Assembly: GCF_001889605.1 (NCBI RefSeq)
Contig: NZ_CP018171.1
Coordinates: 3,370,501-3,434,500 of the forward strand
From: Aquibium oceanicum
Lineage (GTDB): Bacteria > Pseudomonadota > Alphaproteobacteria > Rhizobiales > Rhizobiaceae
Length of the DNA stretch: 64,000 bases
Direction of reading: 5' to 3'
Part shown: piece by piece, positions 18,080 to 26,886 of the stretch
Layout of the letters: each line of letters starts with the position of its first letter
How positions within the stretch are numbered: the stretch's first letter is position 1
The notes under the pieces: model-generated
The model's input: only the letters and a program-made list of their open reading frames with translations
Told to the model about the DNA's origin: nothing
The model's database searches: none
Program-made: the position numbers and the translations under genes

Positions 18080-18125
18080 GCCTTTAAGCCGGAGCGCCCC
18101 GGCACGATGAGTAGCATGGACGAGG

Positions 18126-18160
18126 ATGGCCGGGCCCTGGAGCCCGGCCATTTCCTTTTG
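18126..18160 (+). terminator. Rho-independent terminator after the microprotein gene
   Basis: Perfect 10-bp stem ATGGCCGGGC / GCCCGGCCAT (18126-18135 and 18142-18151) with a six-base loop, followed by TTCCTTTTG. The T-rich side is on the plus strand. Confidence 0.8.
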
Positions 18161-18174
18161 TGCCGCCGCCGACC

Positions 18175-19095
18175 TCAGGCAGCGGCCGGCTTGACCTCGT
18201 GCAGCGGCTCTGCCGACCGGATGCCGATCATGTGGCAGATGGCGAAAACGAGGTCTGCGCGGTTCATCGTGTAGAAATGGAAATCGGTGATGCCGCGCTC
18301 CACGAGGTCGAGCACCTGTTCCGCGGCAACCGCCGCGGCAACGAGCGCGTGCGTCTGTGGGTCGTCGTGCAGCCCGTCGAAGCGCTCGGCGAGCCAGGCC
18401 GGAACGTGCGCGCCGCAGCGCGCCGAGAAATTGGCGACCTGCGTGAAATTGTGGACCGGCAAGATGCCGGGCACGATCGGCACGTAGATGCCGGCGCGCC
18501 GAACGCGTTCGACGTAGCGCTCGTAGCTGTCGTTGTCGAAGAAGAACTGGGTGATCGCCCGCGTCGCGCCACTGTCGACCTTGCGCTTCAGCATGTCGAT
18601 GTCGGTGGCGAAATCCGGGCTTTCGGGGTGCTTTTCCGGATAGGCGGACACGGAGATGTCGGACGCGCCCTTTTCCCGCAGCGCCGCGACGAGTTCGGCG
18701 GCGTTGGCATAACCGCCCGGATGCGGACGGTACCGCGCGCCCACGCCTTCGGCGGGATCGCCGCGAAGCGCCACGAAGCGGGTGACGCCCATCCCGAGGA
18801 ACTCGCGGATCACCTCGTCCACCTCGTCCCGCGTCGCGTCCACGCAGGTCAGGTGCGCGGCCGGACGAAGCCGCGTATCGCGCACCATGCGACCGACGGT
18901 GCGGGCGGTGCGCTCGCGCGTCGATCCGCCCGCGCCGTAGGTCACGGAGACGAAGGACGGAGCGAGCGGCTGGAGCCGCATCGTGGTCTCCCAGAGCTTC
19001 GCCTCCATGGCGTCGGTCTTGGGCGGGAAGAACTCGAAGGATACGGCGATCTTGTCACCGATGTCCGGCCGGCGGGAGAAACGGTACTGGTTCAA
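18175..19095 (-). CDS. metF: 5,10-methylenetetrahydrofolate reductase
   Basis: This 306-residue TIM-barrel flavoenzyme reduces methylene-THF to methyl-THF for methionine synthesis. Family signatures are SFEFFPPKTD at the start, FVSVTYGAGGSTRERT, ALRGDPAEG and ITQFFFDNDSY. Its ATG overlaps the stop of the ArsR-methyltransferase gene (ATGA), so the two are translationally coupled and presumably under the same control. Confidence 0.95.
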   Translation of the reverse strand: MNQYRFSRRPDIGDKIAVSFEFFPPKTDAMEAKLWETTMRLQPLAPSFVSVTYGAGGSTRERTARTVGRMVRDTRLRPAAHLTCVDATRDEVDEVIREFLGMGVTRFVALRGDPAEGVGARYRPHPGGYANAAELVAALREKGASDISVSAYPEKHPESPDFATDIDMLKRKVDSGATRAITQFFFDNDSYERYVERVRRAGIYVPIVPGILPVHNFTQVANFSARCGAHVPAWLAERFDGLHDDPQTHALVAAAVAAEQVLDLVERGITDFHFYTMNRADLVFAICHMIGIRSAEPLHEVKPAAA

Positions 19096-20114
19096 GCGGA
19101 TAACTCCGTATCTTGATGGCGGCTTTCAATGGAATCGGCGATGAGCAGCCGGCGGTCGCGGGCGAGCCAGAGCTTCACCGTGAGGTTCTCGCCGGCGATG
19201 CCCTGCGGTTCGAATTCGAGCGTCGTTTCGAGATCGAGGGAGGCCTCCTCCAGCCAGTCGGCGATCTGGCGTTCGGTGAAGCCGAGGCGAACATGCGCGT
19301 GCTCGTCGCGCAGGAACTCCATCTCGTGCGGCGCGAAATCGACGATCAGGAGCCGCCCGGACGGGCGCAGCACGCGCCCGGCCTCCGCGATGGCGCGGCC
19401 GGGTTGATCGAGATAGTGCAGCACCTGGTGGATGGTGACGAGGTCGAACTGGTCGCGCTCGGCGGGCGGCGCGTAGATGTCGCCCTGCCTGACCTGCGCG
19501 TTGGTGATGCCCGCGTCGTCGAGCTTGGCGCGGGCGATGGCCAGCATCTCGCGCGACATGTCGACGCCGATGCCGTGCTGGTAGAAGGGCGAGAGAATTT
19601 CCAGCATGCGGCCGGTGCCGGTGCCGAGGTCGAGCATGCTGCGGAAAGGTTTTTCGCCGACCAGCCCGACGATGGAACGCTCGACGGCTTCCTCGGGCAC
19701 ATGCAGGGAGCGGATGCGGTCCCAGCTGGCGGCATTCGATTCGAAATAGGAGGCAGCCCGCTCCTGACGGCGCCGCTTGACCGCTTCGAGCCGTTCGAGA
19801 TCCCGGTCGACCGGCGACTGCGACGTGTCGATCCGCGCGATCAGCCCCGAGACGAGTTCGCGCTCGAAGGTCTGGTCGGAGAGATGGAAATAGGCCCAGG
19901 AGCCTTCCTGGTAGCGGCCGATCAGGCTCTCGTCGAGAAGCAGCTTCAGGTGGCGCGAGACGCGCGGCTGCGACTGGTTGAGGATTTCGGTCAGATCCGA
20001 GACGGTCAGGTCGCCGCGCGACAGCAGGAAGAGTATCCGCATGCGGCTGGATTCCGCGACGGCCTTCAAGCTATCAACGAAAGTCTCGAGATCGGTAAGC
20101 GGACGTGTGAGCAT
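19092..20114 (-). CDS. ArsR-type regulator fused to a SAM-dependent methyltransferase
   Basis: The 340-residue protein joins an ArsR/SmtB winged helix (residues 1 to about 95, with QSQPRVSRHLKLLLDE as recognition helix) to a class I methyltransferase domain (LDLGTGTGRMLEIL near residue 160). This fusion sits ahead of metF in many alphaproteobacteria and is believed to sense S-adenosylmethionine or its product to control methionine-cycle genes. The start at 20114 follows GGAG, and an AT-rich perfect inverted repeat lies 15 bp further upstream, fitting autoregulation. Whether the methyltransferase domain is catalytic or only a SAM sensor is unknown. Confidence 0.88.
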   Translation of the reverse strand: MLTRPLTDLETFVDSLKAVAESSRMRILFLLSRGDLTVSDLTEILNQSQPRVSRHLKLLLDESLIGRYQEGSWAYFHLSDQTFERELVSGLIARIDTSQSPVDRDLERLEAVKRRRQERAASYFESNAASWDRIRSLHVPEEAVERSIVGLVGEKPFRSMLDLGTGTGRMLEILSPFYQHGIGVDMSREMLAIARAKLDDAGITNAQVRQGDIYAPPAERDQFDLVTIHQVLHYLDQPGRAIAEAGRVLRPSGRLLIVDFAPHEMEFLRDEHAHVRLGFTERQIADWLEEASLDLETTLEFEPQGIAGENLTVKLWLARDRRLLIADSIESRHQDTELSA

Positions 20115-20128
20115 CCAGTTCTCCAAAC

Positions 20129-20150
20129 GATATAAAGATATGTTTATATC
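20129..20150. promoter_or_regulatory. Candidate operator of the ArsR-methyltransferase regulator
   Basis: GATATAAA (20129-20136), six bases, TTTATATC (20143-20150): a perfect inverted repeat and the most AT-rich patch nearby, so it probably also holds the promoter of the regulator-metF operon. It lies between that operon and the divergent trmO gene and could affect both. Confidence 0.6.
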
Positions 20151-20213
20151 AATCTGGGACGAAGCGCAACCTCTCCCATCGATCCGGTCACGTCCCCTGG
20201 GAGGCAATGGTCA

Positions 20214-20717
20214 ATGAAACGCGAAGGCGAAGTGGAGCTGGCCCGGAATCCCGCGGAGGACGCGACGGATGCGGGCGTCGTCTTCATCGGGCGGATTCTC
20301 TCGCCGTGGACGGACCGTTTTGAGTGCCCGAAAAACATGGCGGCCGCGCGCGAGGCCGGAAAGCCGGCACGCGTCGAACTGGACGAGACCTATCGGCGCG
20401 GCCTGATGGGACTCGACGGCTACAGCCACGTCGTCATCCTGACATGGCTCGACCGCTCGCAGCGCAATCTTATTATCCAGAAGCCCCGTCATGCCCAGGA
20501 ACCGCGCGGCACGTTCGCCTTGCGCTCCCCTGCCCGCCCAAACCCGATCGGCATGCATGTCGCAGGGATCATCAGCATCGACGAGGCCGCGGGCGTGGTG
20601 GAGATCGACGCGATCGACGTGCTCGACGGCACACCCGTCGTCGACCTGAAGCCCTACTTCGCCTCCATAGACGCCTTTCCCGACGCGAGTCGTCCCGCTG
20701 ACCGAGGCAGGCCGTGA
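20214..20717 (+). CDS. trmO: tRNA t6A37 N6-methyltransferase, TrmO/TsaA-like
   Basis: This 167-residue protein is a TsaA/TrmO beta-barrel methyltransferase: GRILSPWTDRFECPKN, a central LDGYSHVVILTWL, and RSPARPNPIGMH, the conserved SAM- and RNA-binding stretch. TrmO methylates N6 of threonylcarbamoyladenosine at position 37 of tRNAs. The last codon overlaps the GTG of the next gene by four bases, so they are coupled. Some family members may have other substrates. Confidence 0.82.
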   Translation: MKREGEVELARNPAEDATDAGVVFIGRILSPWTDRFECPKNMAAAREAGKPARVELDETYRRGLMGLDGYSHVVILTWLDRSQRNLIIQKPRHAQEPRGTFALRSPARPNPIGMHVAGIISIDEAAGVVEIDAIDVLDGTPVVDLKPYFASIDAFPDASRPADRGRP

Positions 20718-21028
20718 TTGCCCGCACAGGCCGGCGGCGCGCCGTCGCGAAGGCTCTGACCCTGCTCTTGCCCGCCGCTCCCTATTCCGACATCGAAAAG
20801 ATCCGCGCCGACGCGCTGGCCCCACACCTGAAGGCGCTGCCCGCCTCGACGGCGGTCTGGCTCGCTGCCGTCGCCCATGTCCGCCACGAGCACACGAGCT
20901 ACGACGAGCTTCTGGCGGACGGCTACGACCGCGACGCGGCGCGGTTCTTCGTGGTGGACGAAACCAACGCGGTGCTGACCCACTGGCGAGCGACGCGCCT
21001 GCTCGAGCCGGATGCCGACGACGAGTGA
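20714..21028 (+). CDS. DUF2293-family protein
   Basis: This 104-residue protein starts at a GTG overlapping the trmO stop. The VRHEHTSYDELLADGYDRDAARFFVVDETNAVL region matches the DUF2293 pattern (a conserved His/Thr/Tyr/Asp and Arg cluster). Function unknown. Coupling to trmO suggests, weakly, an RNA- or translation-related role. Confidence 0.75.
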   Translation: MIARTGRRRAVAKALTLLLPAAPYSDIEKIRADALAPHLKALPASTAVWLAAVAHVRHEHTSYDELLADGYDRDAARFFVVDETNAVLTHWRATRLLEPDADDE

Positions 21029-21107
21029 CATGCCGCTTGAGCGGCCGTAAAAATGTCGTAACTGTCTCCATCAGCAGGACGTGGAACGCGGGCGGAGACA
21101 GGACGGC

Positions 21108-22679
21108 ATGGCGCGCCAGAGGCGTAGGACGCAGACCGGGGATGAACCCGCGAGGCCGGGCGTGCTGGCGCGTATACGCGACTACCTCTCGCTTCCCAAT
21201 CTCGAGACCCGGTCGACCAGCCTGCGGACCGTCTTCCTCAACGGCCTCTTCCTGTTGATTCTGGTGATCCTGCTTCCCGTGCTCGTCAGCCAGTTCAGGC
21301 GCGAGCAGGTGATCATCGAGCCGATCGCCGTTCCGGATGCGATGGCTGCGCAGGGGCTTACCGCAGAGGTGGCCGCGAGCCGGCTCTGGGACGGCTTGCA
21401 CGACGTCGTGGTCGAGGCCCGCACGGCCAAGGAGAGCATCACCGCCCTGCCCGATTCGCGGCGCGTCGAGTTCTCCTTCCCCGATTCCGGCTTTTCCTTC
21501 GAATCGCTGATCTATCATCTGCGGAGGCTGTTCAACGCCTACGAGACGCGGATCGCGGGCGAGTTCGTCTGCGCGACGCCCGACTGCAACCGCGACGGCA
21601 TGCAGCTGCGGCTGCGCATCGTGCGCGGCGACGTCGAGATCGTCGACCTGCCGCCGGTGGGCGAGCAGATCGAACGGGGCTACTTTCGCGAGGCCGCCGC
21701 CGGCGTGATGGCGGTGCTCGACCCCTTCGTCGCCATCGCGGCGAACTCCGAGAAGGAGCCGCTGCGCGCGACGATCCTTGCCCGCAAGCTGATCCGGTCC
21801 CACCACAAGGACGCCAAGTGGGCGCACAACCTGATCGGAAACATCAGGATGGCGCAGGGTGACGTTCCCGCCGCGATCGCCGAGTATCGGGCCGCACTCG
21901 ACCTCGACCCGGCCTTCGTCATCGCCCGGACGAATCTCGGCAACGCACTGCGAGAAAACGGCGATGCGGTCGGCGCGCGGGGGGCCTTCGACGAGGCGGC
22001 GCGGATCGACCCGACAGACGTGCGCGCGGTGGAAGGCTACGCCGAACTGGCCGTCGGCGCGGGCGACGTGGACGGCGCGGTCAGATACTTCAGCGAGGCC
22101 GCCGCGCAGGACCCGCTGAACCCGCGCTACTTCGCCCGCGCCGGGCAAGTCCTGATGGATGCCGGCCGCGGCGCCGCGGCCGAGGTGATGCTCGCGCGGG
22201 CGCTGGAGATCGATCCCGGCTACCTGCCAGCCTTCGCCTTCCTGGCGGCGGGGCAGTTGGTCCGCGAAGACTATGTTGCAGCCGAAAAGACCTATCGCGA
22301 CGCGGCCGACTATGCGCCGCAGGACGCCGGGGCACAGATCGCGCACGGGCGCATCCTGACGATCCTGAAGCGCTGCGAGGAGGCCCTCGTCCGGTTCGAC
22401 CGGGCGATCGCGCTGGATGCTGCGAGCGTCGATCCGCGGCTGCAGAAGGCGCGCTGCCTGCAGATGCTGGAACGGCAGGAGGAGGCGCTGGCGGTGCTCG
22501 GCGACGCGCAGGCGCTCGACCCGGCGAACGCGGAGGTCTACCTGTCGATGGGCGACAGCCTGCGCGATACGGGTCGCAAGCAGGAGGCGGTCGCGGCCTA
22601 CCGGAAGTTCCTCGAACTCGACACCGACTCGCCCATGCGCGCGGTGGCGGAAAGGTTCATCGAGCTTCTGTCGGGGTGA
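21108..22679 (+). CDS. Inner-membrane anchored TPR-repeat protein
   Basis: This 523-residue protein has a basic cytoplasmic N-terminus, one transmembrane span (about residues 41-60), an unassigned domain of about 170 residues, then tandem tetratricopeptide repeats from about residue 245 to the end (repeats such as AAIAEYRAALDLDPAFVIARTN, too regular to be chance). TPR arrays are protein-binding scaffolds, here facing the periplasm if the single span is N-in. The ATG at 21108 is preferred to an upstream GTG at 21081. No partner can be named. Confidence 0.8.
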   Translation: MARQRRRTQTGDEPARPGVLARIRDYLSLPNLETRSTSLRTVFLNGLFLLILVILLPVLVSQFRREQVIIEPIAVPDAMAAQGLTAEVAASRLWDGLHDVVVEARTAKESITALPDSRRVEFSFPDSGFSFESLIYHLRRLFNAYETRIAGEFVCATPDCNRDGMQLRLRIVRGDVEIVDLPPVGEQIERGYFREAAAGVMAVLDPFVAIAANSEKEPLRATILARKLIRSHHKDAKWAHNLIGNIRMAQGDVPAAIAEYRAALDLDPAFVIARTNLGNALRENGDAVGARGAFDEAARIDPTDVRAVEGYAELAVGAGDVDGAVRYFSEAAAQDPLNPRYFARAGQVLMDAGRGAAAEVMLARALEIDPGYLPAFAFLAAGQLVREDYVAAEKTYRDAADYAPQDAGAQIAHGRILTILKRCEEALVRFDRAIALDAASVDPRLQKARCLQMLERQEEALAVLGDAQALDPANAEVYLSMGDSLRDTGRKQEAVAAYRKFLELDTDSPMRAVAERFIELLSG

Positions 22680-22681
22680 AG

Positions 22682-23299
22682 CTAAGGCCGATAGATCCAC
22701 TGCTCGGGAATGCGCACCGACACCTCCTCGTCCGCCACGATGCGGCCGGGCTTCTCCACCCACGCGACGAGCCCGCGCAGGCGCTTGGCGACCTTGGGGA
22801 AGAGCAGCGCGCCGGCTTCCCGGTCGGGCATCCTCGCATGGTCGGCGACGGAGCGGCCGGCCAGGCGGCACGGCGCGTTCTGGCCATCGATCTTCAGCGT
22901 CACGCCGCCCTTGAAGAACAGCAGCGTGCCGGCGGGAAGCATCGACAGCCGCGGGACGCCCTCCAGCACCAGATTGGCGCCGATCCATTCCGGGCGGATT
23001 TCCCGCAGGTCCATGCCCGCGGCGATCGTCGCCAGTTCGTCGGACGCGACGATGGAGACCTGGCGCTCGTTGCGCATTTCCGTGCCGCGCGGATACCAGG
23101 GCTCGCGGCCGCCCGAGCGGCGCGTGGCGCCAGCGTGGAGATCGCCCGCCACACCTTCGAAATCGAGTTCGAGAGCCTCGACAGGACGCGTCACAAAATG
23201 ATCGGAGGGGGCGATAAGTGTCGCGGACACTTTTGCGAGAAGCTTCCGGCCGGGAACGATCTCGACCTCGTCGTCGAAGCGCATCAGCGGGAGTTGCAT
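22682..23299 (-). CDS. MOSC-domain protein
   Basis: This 205-residue protein carries a MOSC (molybdenum cofactor sulfurase C-terminal) domain. GVAGDLHAGATRRSGGREPWYPRGTEMRNERQVSI and the later GAPCRL-like NAPCRLAGR with its conserved Cys are the family marks, split here into recognisable short blocks. MOSC proteins such as YiiM handle sulfur transfer or reduce N-hydroxylated bases using molybdenum cofactor. It starts 14 bp after the stop of the FabH-like synthase gene and is probably cotranscribed with it. Substrate unknown. Confidence 0.8.
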   Translation of the reverse strand: MQLPLMRFDDEVEIVPGRKLLAKVSATLIAPSDHFVTRPVEALELDFEGVAGDLHAGATRRSGGREPWYPRGTEMRNERQVSIVASDELATIAAGMDLREIRPEWIGANLVLEGVPRLSMLPAGTLLFFKGGVTLKIDGQNAPCRLAGRSVADHARMPDREAGALLFPKVAKRLRGLVAWVEKPGRIVADEEVSVRIPEQWIYRP

Positions 23300-23313
23300 C
23301 TCGAAATCGGCCC

Positions 23314-24435
23314 TCACATCATCCTGAGCAACGCGCCGCCGATCGAATAGCCGGCGCCGTAGGTGCACAGGAGCCCGAACTCGCCGGGCTTCATGTCGCG
23401 GTGGTTTTCCTCGAGCGCCAGCACGGCGCCGGCGGCGGCCGTGTTGCCGAGCCGGTCGAGCACCATCGGCGCGCGGTCGTGGCCGACTTCCTGGCCGAAG
23501 GCGAGCTTCAGGATCATCGCGTTCATGCGCGCGTTCGCCTGGTGCAGCCAGAAGCGGCGGATGGTGTCGGGCGTGTGCCCGTGCTCTTTCAGGAAATCGA
23601 CGATGAAGCGGTGGCTGGCGACGGTGACGTCCTTGAAGACCTTGTTGCCCTGCTGCTTGATGAGTTTGCCCTCGGTCGGCACTCGGCTGGGGTCGTCCTC
23701 CTCGACGCGGTTGAGATAGCCGTAGTTGGAGCGGATGTTGTTGGAGAACTGCGTCCAGTTGCGCGTGTCCATAACCTCGAACCGGCCCGGTCGCTCCTCG
23801 CCGTCCTCGACGGCTTCGAGCAGCATGGCGGCGGCGGCGTCGCCGAAGATGAAGTGGGTCTGGCGGTCGCGGAAGTTGAGGTTTGCGGTGATCAGTTCGG
23901 GCGTCACCACCAGCGCGCGGCGGTGCGCCCCTGCCCGCACCAGATTGAACGCGACGTGCAGGCCCGCCGCAGCCGACGAGCAGCCGAGCGAGAGATCGAA
24001 GGCCGCGCCGTTGGCACCGATCTCCTTCTGGATCTCGATGCCGATGGAAGGATACATGCGCTGAAGATGCGAGGATGCGCAAACGACAAGGTCGACTTCC
24101 GCCGCGTCGACCTTCGCGTCCTCCAGCGCCCGACGGGCGGCACTCGCCCCGAACTCGGCCAGCACGGAGAGATCGTCGTCCTCGCGCGCGGCGAAGCGCG
24201 GCGCCATGCGGTCCGTATCGAGGATGCCGTCGGGCGTATGCGCGTGGCGCGCCTTGATGCCCGAGGCGTGGTAGATGAACTCAGCGCTCGACTTCTGCAG
24301 CGGATCGAGCCCGGCGGCGGCTCGCCGGCCGTTTTCCTCGTCGACCCACGCGTTGAAACTCGCGACGAGTTGCTCGTTGGTGATGGAGGCTTCCGGGATC
24401 GTGACGCCGATCCCGCTGACGATGACGCGCTTCAT
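23314..24435 (-). CDS. FabH-like beta-ketoacyl-ACP synthase III
   Basis: This 373-residue thiolase-fold synthase has the KAS III triad: Cys152 in DLSLGCSSAAAG, His in WLHQANARMN (near 302) and Asn in DRLGNTAAAGAV (near 335). It is about 50 residues longer than the housekeeping FabH of fatty-acid synthesis, fitting an accessory KAS III paralogue. It condenses an acyl-CoA starter with malonyl-ACP, or acts on a related pair. Start at 24435 gives the best spacing to AGGA; an ATG at 24444 is equally in frame. It lies just upstream of a MOSC gene rather than fatty-acid genes. Confidence 0.85.
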   Translation of the reverse strand: MKRVIVSGIGVTIPEASITNEQLVASFNAWVDEENGRRAAAGLDPLQKSSAEFIYHASGIKARHAHTPDGILDTDRMAPRFAAREDDDLSVLAEFGASAARRALEDAKVDAAEVDLVVCASSHLQRMYPSIGIEIQKEIGANGAAFDLSLGCSSAAAGLHVAFNLVRAGAHRRALVVTPELITANLNFRDRQTHFIFGDAAAAMLLEAVEDGEERPGRFEVMDTRNWTQFSNNIRSNYGYLNRVEEDDPSRVPTEGKLIKQQGNKVFKDVTVASHRFIVDFLKEHGHTPDTIRRFWLHQANARMNAMILKLAFGQEVGHDRAPMVLDRLGNTAAAGAVLALEENHRDMKPGEFGLLCTYGAGYSIGGALLRMM

Positions 24436-24652
24436 GCCACTCATGTCCTGTCCGCAACGCGGGCCGCGAACCCGCAAGACCGCATTGGGTTGTCTCTGCG
24501 TCCGCGCGGTTTATGCCAATTCGATGACGAGACACAATGCGCGATCGCGCCGGGATGGACGAAGGCACCGCCGGGCGCCGACGTTCCCGACGCAATGCGC
24601 CTTCCCCGAGCCAGAGGCAAGGCCGGCGAAGCGACGCGCACCGACCGCGGCC

Positions 24653-25438
24653 TCAAGCCTTCGTCGCCACGAGGAAGAGCCGCGGAAAGCGCAGCAGCAC
24701 CTTGCCATCAAAGGTCTCGGGATAAGCCTCGGCGATTCGCGCTTCGTAGGCCGCCAGAAACTCGCCGCGCTCGCCCAGTGAGAGCGGATCGAGGTAGCGT
24801 TTGAGGCCCGTCGACTTCAGCCACTCCACGATCGCGCCGGCCCCGTCGAGCGGATGGTTGTAGACTGTGTGCCACGCGTCGAGCCGCGCGGCGAGCGGCT
24901 TGAGCACGTCGTAGTAGTGGCGCACGGGCGGCAGCGGATCGCGCGCCGCGCCCTCCATCTTTGCCGCGAACGGCATGGCGCGGGCCGCCTCGCGCATCAG
25001 CACGTGGCTCGGTTCGGTCAGATTGTCCGGCATCTGCACCGCCAGCGCCCCGCCCGGCGCGAGGAAGTCCATGAGGCGGGCGAGCAGCGCGGGATGCTCC
25101 GGCAGCCACTGGAAGACCGCGTTGGCGAAGATGACGTCGACCGGTTCGGCCGGCTCCCAGGCAGCGGCATCGGCCAACATGAAGCCCACCTGCGGCAGGC
25201 GCTTCTTGGCCTTCTCGATCATGTCCGGCGAGGTGTCGAAGCCGGTGACCGTGGCGTCCGGCCAGCGCTCGACCAGTAGTTCGGTCGAGTTGCCCGGCCC
25301 GCAGCCGATGTCGACCACCTGACGGGGCGCGGCAACCGGCACCTGCGCCAGGAGATCGCGCGCCGGCCGCGTCCGCTCGTCCTCGAACTTGAGGTACTGC
25401 GCGGCGGACCAGTCGGGACGGGAGGGAGAAGAACTCAT
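24653..25438 (-). CDS. tam: Trans-aconitate 2-methyltransferase
   Basis: This 261-residue class I methyltransferase has [15 protein letters not shown] (SAM motif I) and [16 protein letters not shown], the marks of the Tam family. Tam methylates trans-aconitate, a spontaneous product that inhibits aconitase, at the expense of SAM in the cytoplasm. The N-terminus [21 protein letters not shown] is typical of Tam. It has a single-gene setting. Confidence 0.88.
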   Translation of the reverse strand: MSSSPSRPDWSAAQYLKFEDERTRPARDLLAQVPVAAPRQVVDIGCGPGNSTELLVERWPDATVTGFDTSPDMIEKAKKRLPQVGFMLADAAAWEPAEPVDVIFANAVFQWLPEHPALLARLMDFLAPGGALAVQMPDNLTEPSHVLMREAARAMPFAAKMEGAARDPLPPVRHYYDVLKPLAARLDAWHTVYNHPLDGAGAIVEWLKSTGLKRYLDPLSLGERGEFLAAYEARIAEAYPETFDGKVLLRFPRLFLVATKA

Positions 25439-25635
25439 CGATGGACCTCGCGGCGTGGGAGACGTGGCTTCCATGGAGGGCGACGGTGACGCCATTCGCC
25501 CTTGGGCGACGCCTCTTCCGGGTAGCCTTTACGCCCGTTCGATCCATAGCAACAGGGGCGCGCCGACGCGAGCCGGCACGATGTCTCGATCGGATTGTTT
25601 GGCAGGGTTCGCCCGCCGGCCGCGCAGATGGCAGC

Positions 25636-26007
25636 CTAGGACGTGTCGTTCGGCGCCCATTTCAGGGCCAAGCCGAAGCTGGACAGGACCTCATCGCCGA
25701 ACGAACGGGGGCGTGTCGGCCGGCGGTCGAGCGGGCTTGCGTCCGGCAGCAGGAAGACGAGCGCGGCGGCCAGCGCCCGGAAGCGCGCGGCGAGCAGCAG
25801 CGCATCCGCCGCATCGTTCCCGACCGCCGCGTTTTCCACGACGGCCGAGGGCGGCACGCCGTGCGCGTCCAGCACATACCCCGTCGCGACGATTTCGGCG
25901 CGGCGCAGGAAGCACAGGACGAGGAAGCGCACAGGAAACGACCGCCCGGCAGCGCGCTCGGCGAGGGCGGCAAACGAGACGAGCAGCGCAACGATGCGCC
26001 GCATCAT
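25636..26007 (-). CDS. Conserved hypothetical protein of rhizobia
   Basis: This 123-residue frame starts at an ATG with GGGGGAG upstream. It has a hydrophobic N-terminal stretch (IVALLVSFAAL), the block ERAAGRSFPVRFLVLCFLRRAE, a second hydrophobic region (RFRALAAALVFLLP) and ends in PNDTS. Similar short proteins occur in Mesorhizobium from memory; no domain or function is known. Compact, positively charged and partly hydrophobic, it may be membrane-associated. Confidence 0.55.
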   Translation of the reverse strand: MMRRIVALLVSFAALAERAAGRSFPVRFLVLCFLRRAEIVATGYVLDAHGVPPSAVVENAAVGNDAADALLLAARFRALAAALVFLLPDASPLDRRPTRPRSFGDEVLSSFGLALKWAPNDTS

Positions 26008-26147
26008 ACTGTCTCCCCCGCCCGATCCATACACGCCCATCTTGCGGCCTTTCCGTCACCCGGCGGGGATTGTGGGCGAGGTGGCGGGGGTGTGGACAGA
26101 ATTTTTCGGATTTTTTGCGGGCGATAGCGTGGTTCACCTTCGACATC

Positions 26148-26330
26148 GCGCCGCCCCTCATCCGGCCGAGCATCGCTCGGCCACCTTCTCCCCGTGAACG
26201 GGGAGAAGGGGCGGCTTCATCGAGGCCTCGCCAATCGCGGAAATCGCAGGGCGGGCGCCGAAATCGCGTCGTCCCCTTCTCCCCGTTCACGGGGAGAAGG
26301 TGCCCAGAAGGGGCGGATGAGGGGCGGCGC
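26148..26330. repeat. Symmetric RIME-like intergenic repeat element
   Basis: Outer arms GCGCCGCCCCTCATCCG (26148-26164) and its exact complement (26314-26330) enclose two 26-bp palindromes (26184-26209 and 26275-26300), each with 12-bp arms CCTTCTCCCCGT. The second palindrome is the exact reverse complement of the first, so the whole 183-bp unit is a near mirror image. With a one-base gap the outer symmetry extends to ACATC on both sides. It resembles the RIME class of rhizobial intergenic mosaic elements. It fills most of a 365-bp gap without any gene. Confidence 0.8.
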
Positions 26331-26372
26331 GGATGTTTGAAAGGACCGCTGGTATCAGCCTGCGCGGCAGGT

Positions 26373-26639
26373 TTACCGATACACTTCCCGCCGATTGCCA
26401 ATCCGCACGACGACGACTGTGACGACCTCGTCCTCGATCGCGGCGATTATGCGGTAGTCGCCGATGCGATATTTCCAGTAGCCGGAGAATGGGCCGGCAA
26501 GCGCTTCGCCGATCTCGCGTGGGTCGGACCGGTTGACGATACGGTCGCGGATGAAGCGGGCGATCCTTTCGCGGTCAACTGATCCGATCCGCTTCATATC
26601 CTTCTTGGCGCGCTCTTCGAAACGGACCCGCCAAGGCAC
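26373..26639 (-). CDS. RelE/ParE-superfamily toxin
   Basis: This 88-residue protein has the RelE fold pattern: RVRFEERAKKDMKRI at the start, LAGPFSGYWKYRIGDYRIIAAIEDE and VVVVRIGNRREVYR with the C-terminal Arg/Tyr cluster. RelE toxins cut mRNA in the ribosomal A site. Start is a GTG three bases after the antitoxin stop, so expression follows the antitoxin on one transcript. Confidence 0.85.
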   Translation of the reverse strand: MPWRVRFEERAKKDMKRIGSVDRERIARFIRDRIVNRSDPREIGEALAGPFSGYWKYRIGDYRIIAAIEDEVVTVVVVRIGNRREVYR

Positions 26640-26642
26640 TGG

Positions 26643-26876
26643 TCAGACCTTTTGGGCCGGCCGGTCGAGATCAATATCCAGTTCGCGCAGGACGTCCTCG
26701 AACTCCACGAATTGCGGATTGTCGCGCATGCGCTGTTCGGCGAGATAGGCGTCTTCGAGATCAGCCAGATGTTCGAGTATCGCCTCGCGCGCGTAAAAGC
26801 TCTTGGTCCGGCCAGTCTTGCGGGCCAGATCGTCCAGACGTTTCTCGACTTCAGGCGGTAATCTCAGTGCGAGCAT
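26643..26876 (-). CDS. RelB/RHH-type antitoxin
   Basis: This 77-residue protein has a ribbon-helix-helix start (MLALRLPPEVEKRLDDLARKT) followed by KSFYAREAILEHL and an acidic tail (DLEDAYLAEQ) that would wrap the toxin. ATG 26876 follows AGGAG by seven bases. A perfect 26-bp palindrome directly upstream is the likely autoregulatory operator. Confidence 0.85.
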   Translation of the reverse strand: MLALRLPPEVEKRLDDLARKTGRTKSFYAREAILEHLADLEDAYLAEQRMRDNPQFVEFEDVLRELDIDLDRPAQKV

Positions 26877-26886
26877 GGCTGGTCTC

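Noticed and set aside
26184-26300. CRISPR-like repeat-spacer pattern from the two 26-bp palindromes
   Set aside because: Only two units exist, in opposite orientation, inside one symmetric element; there is no array or cas gene.
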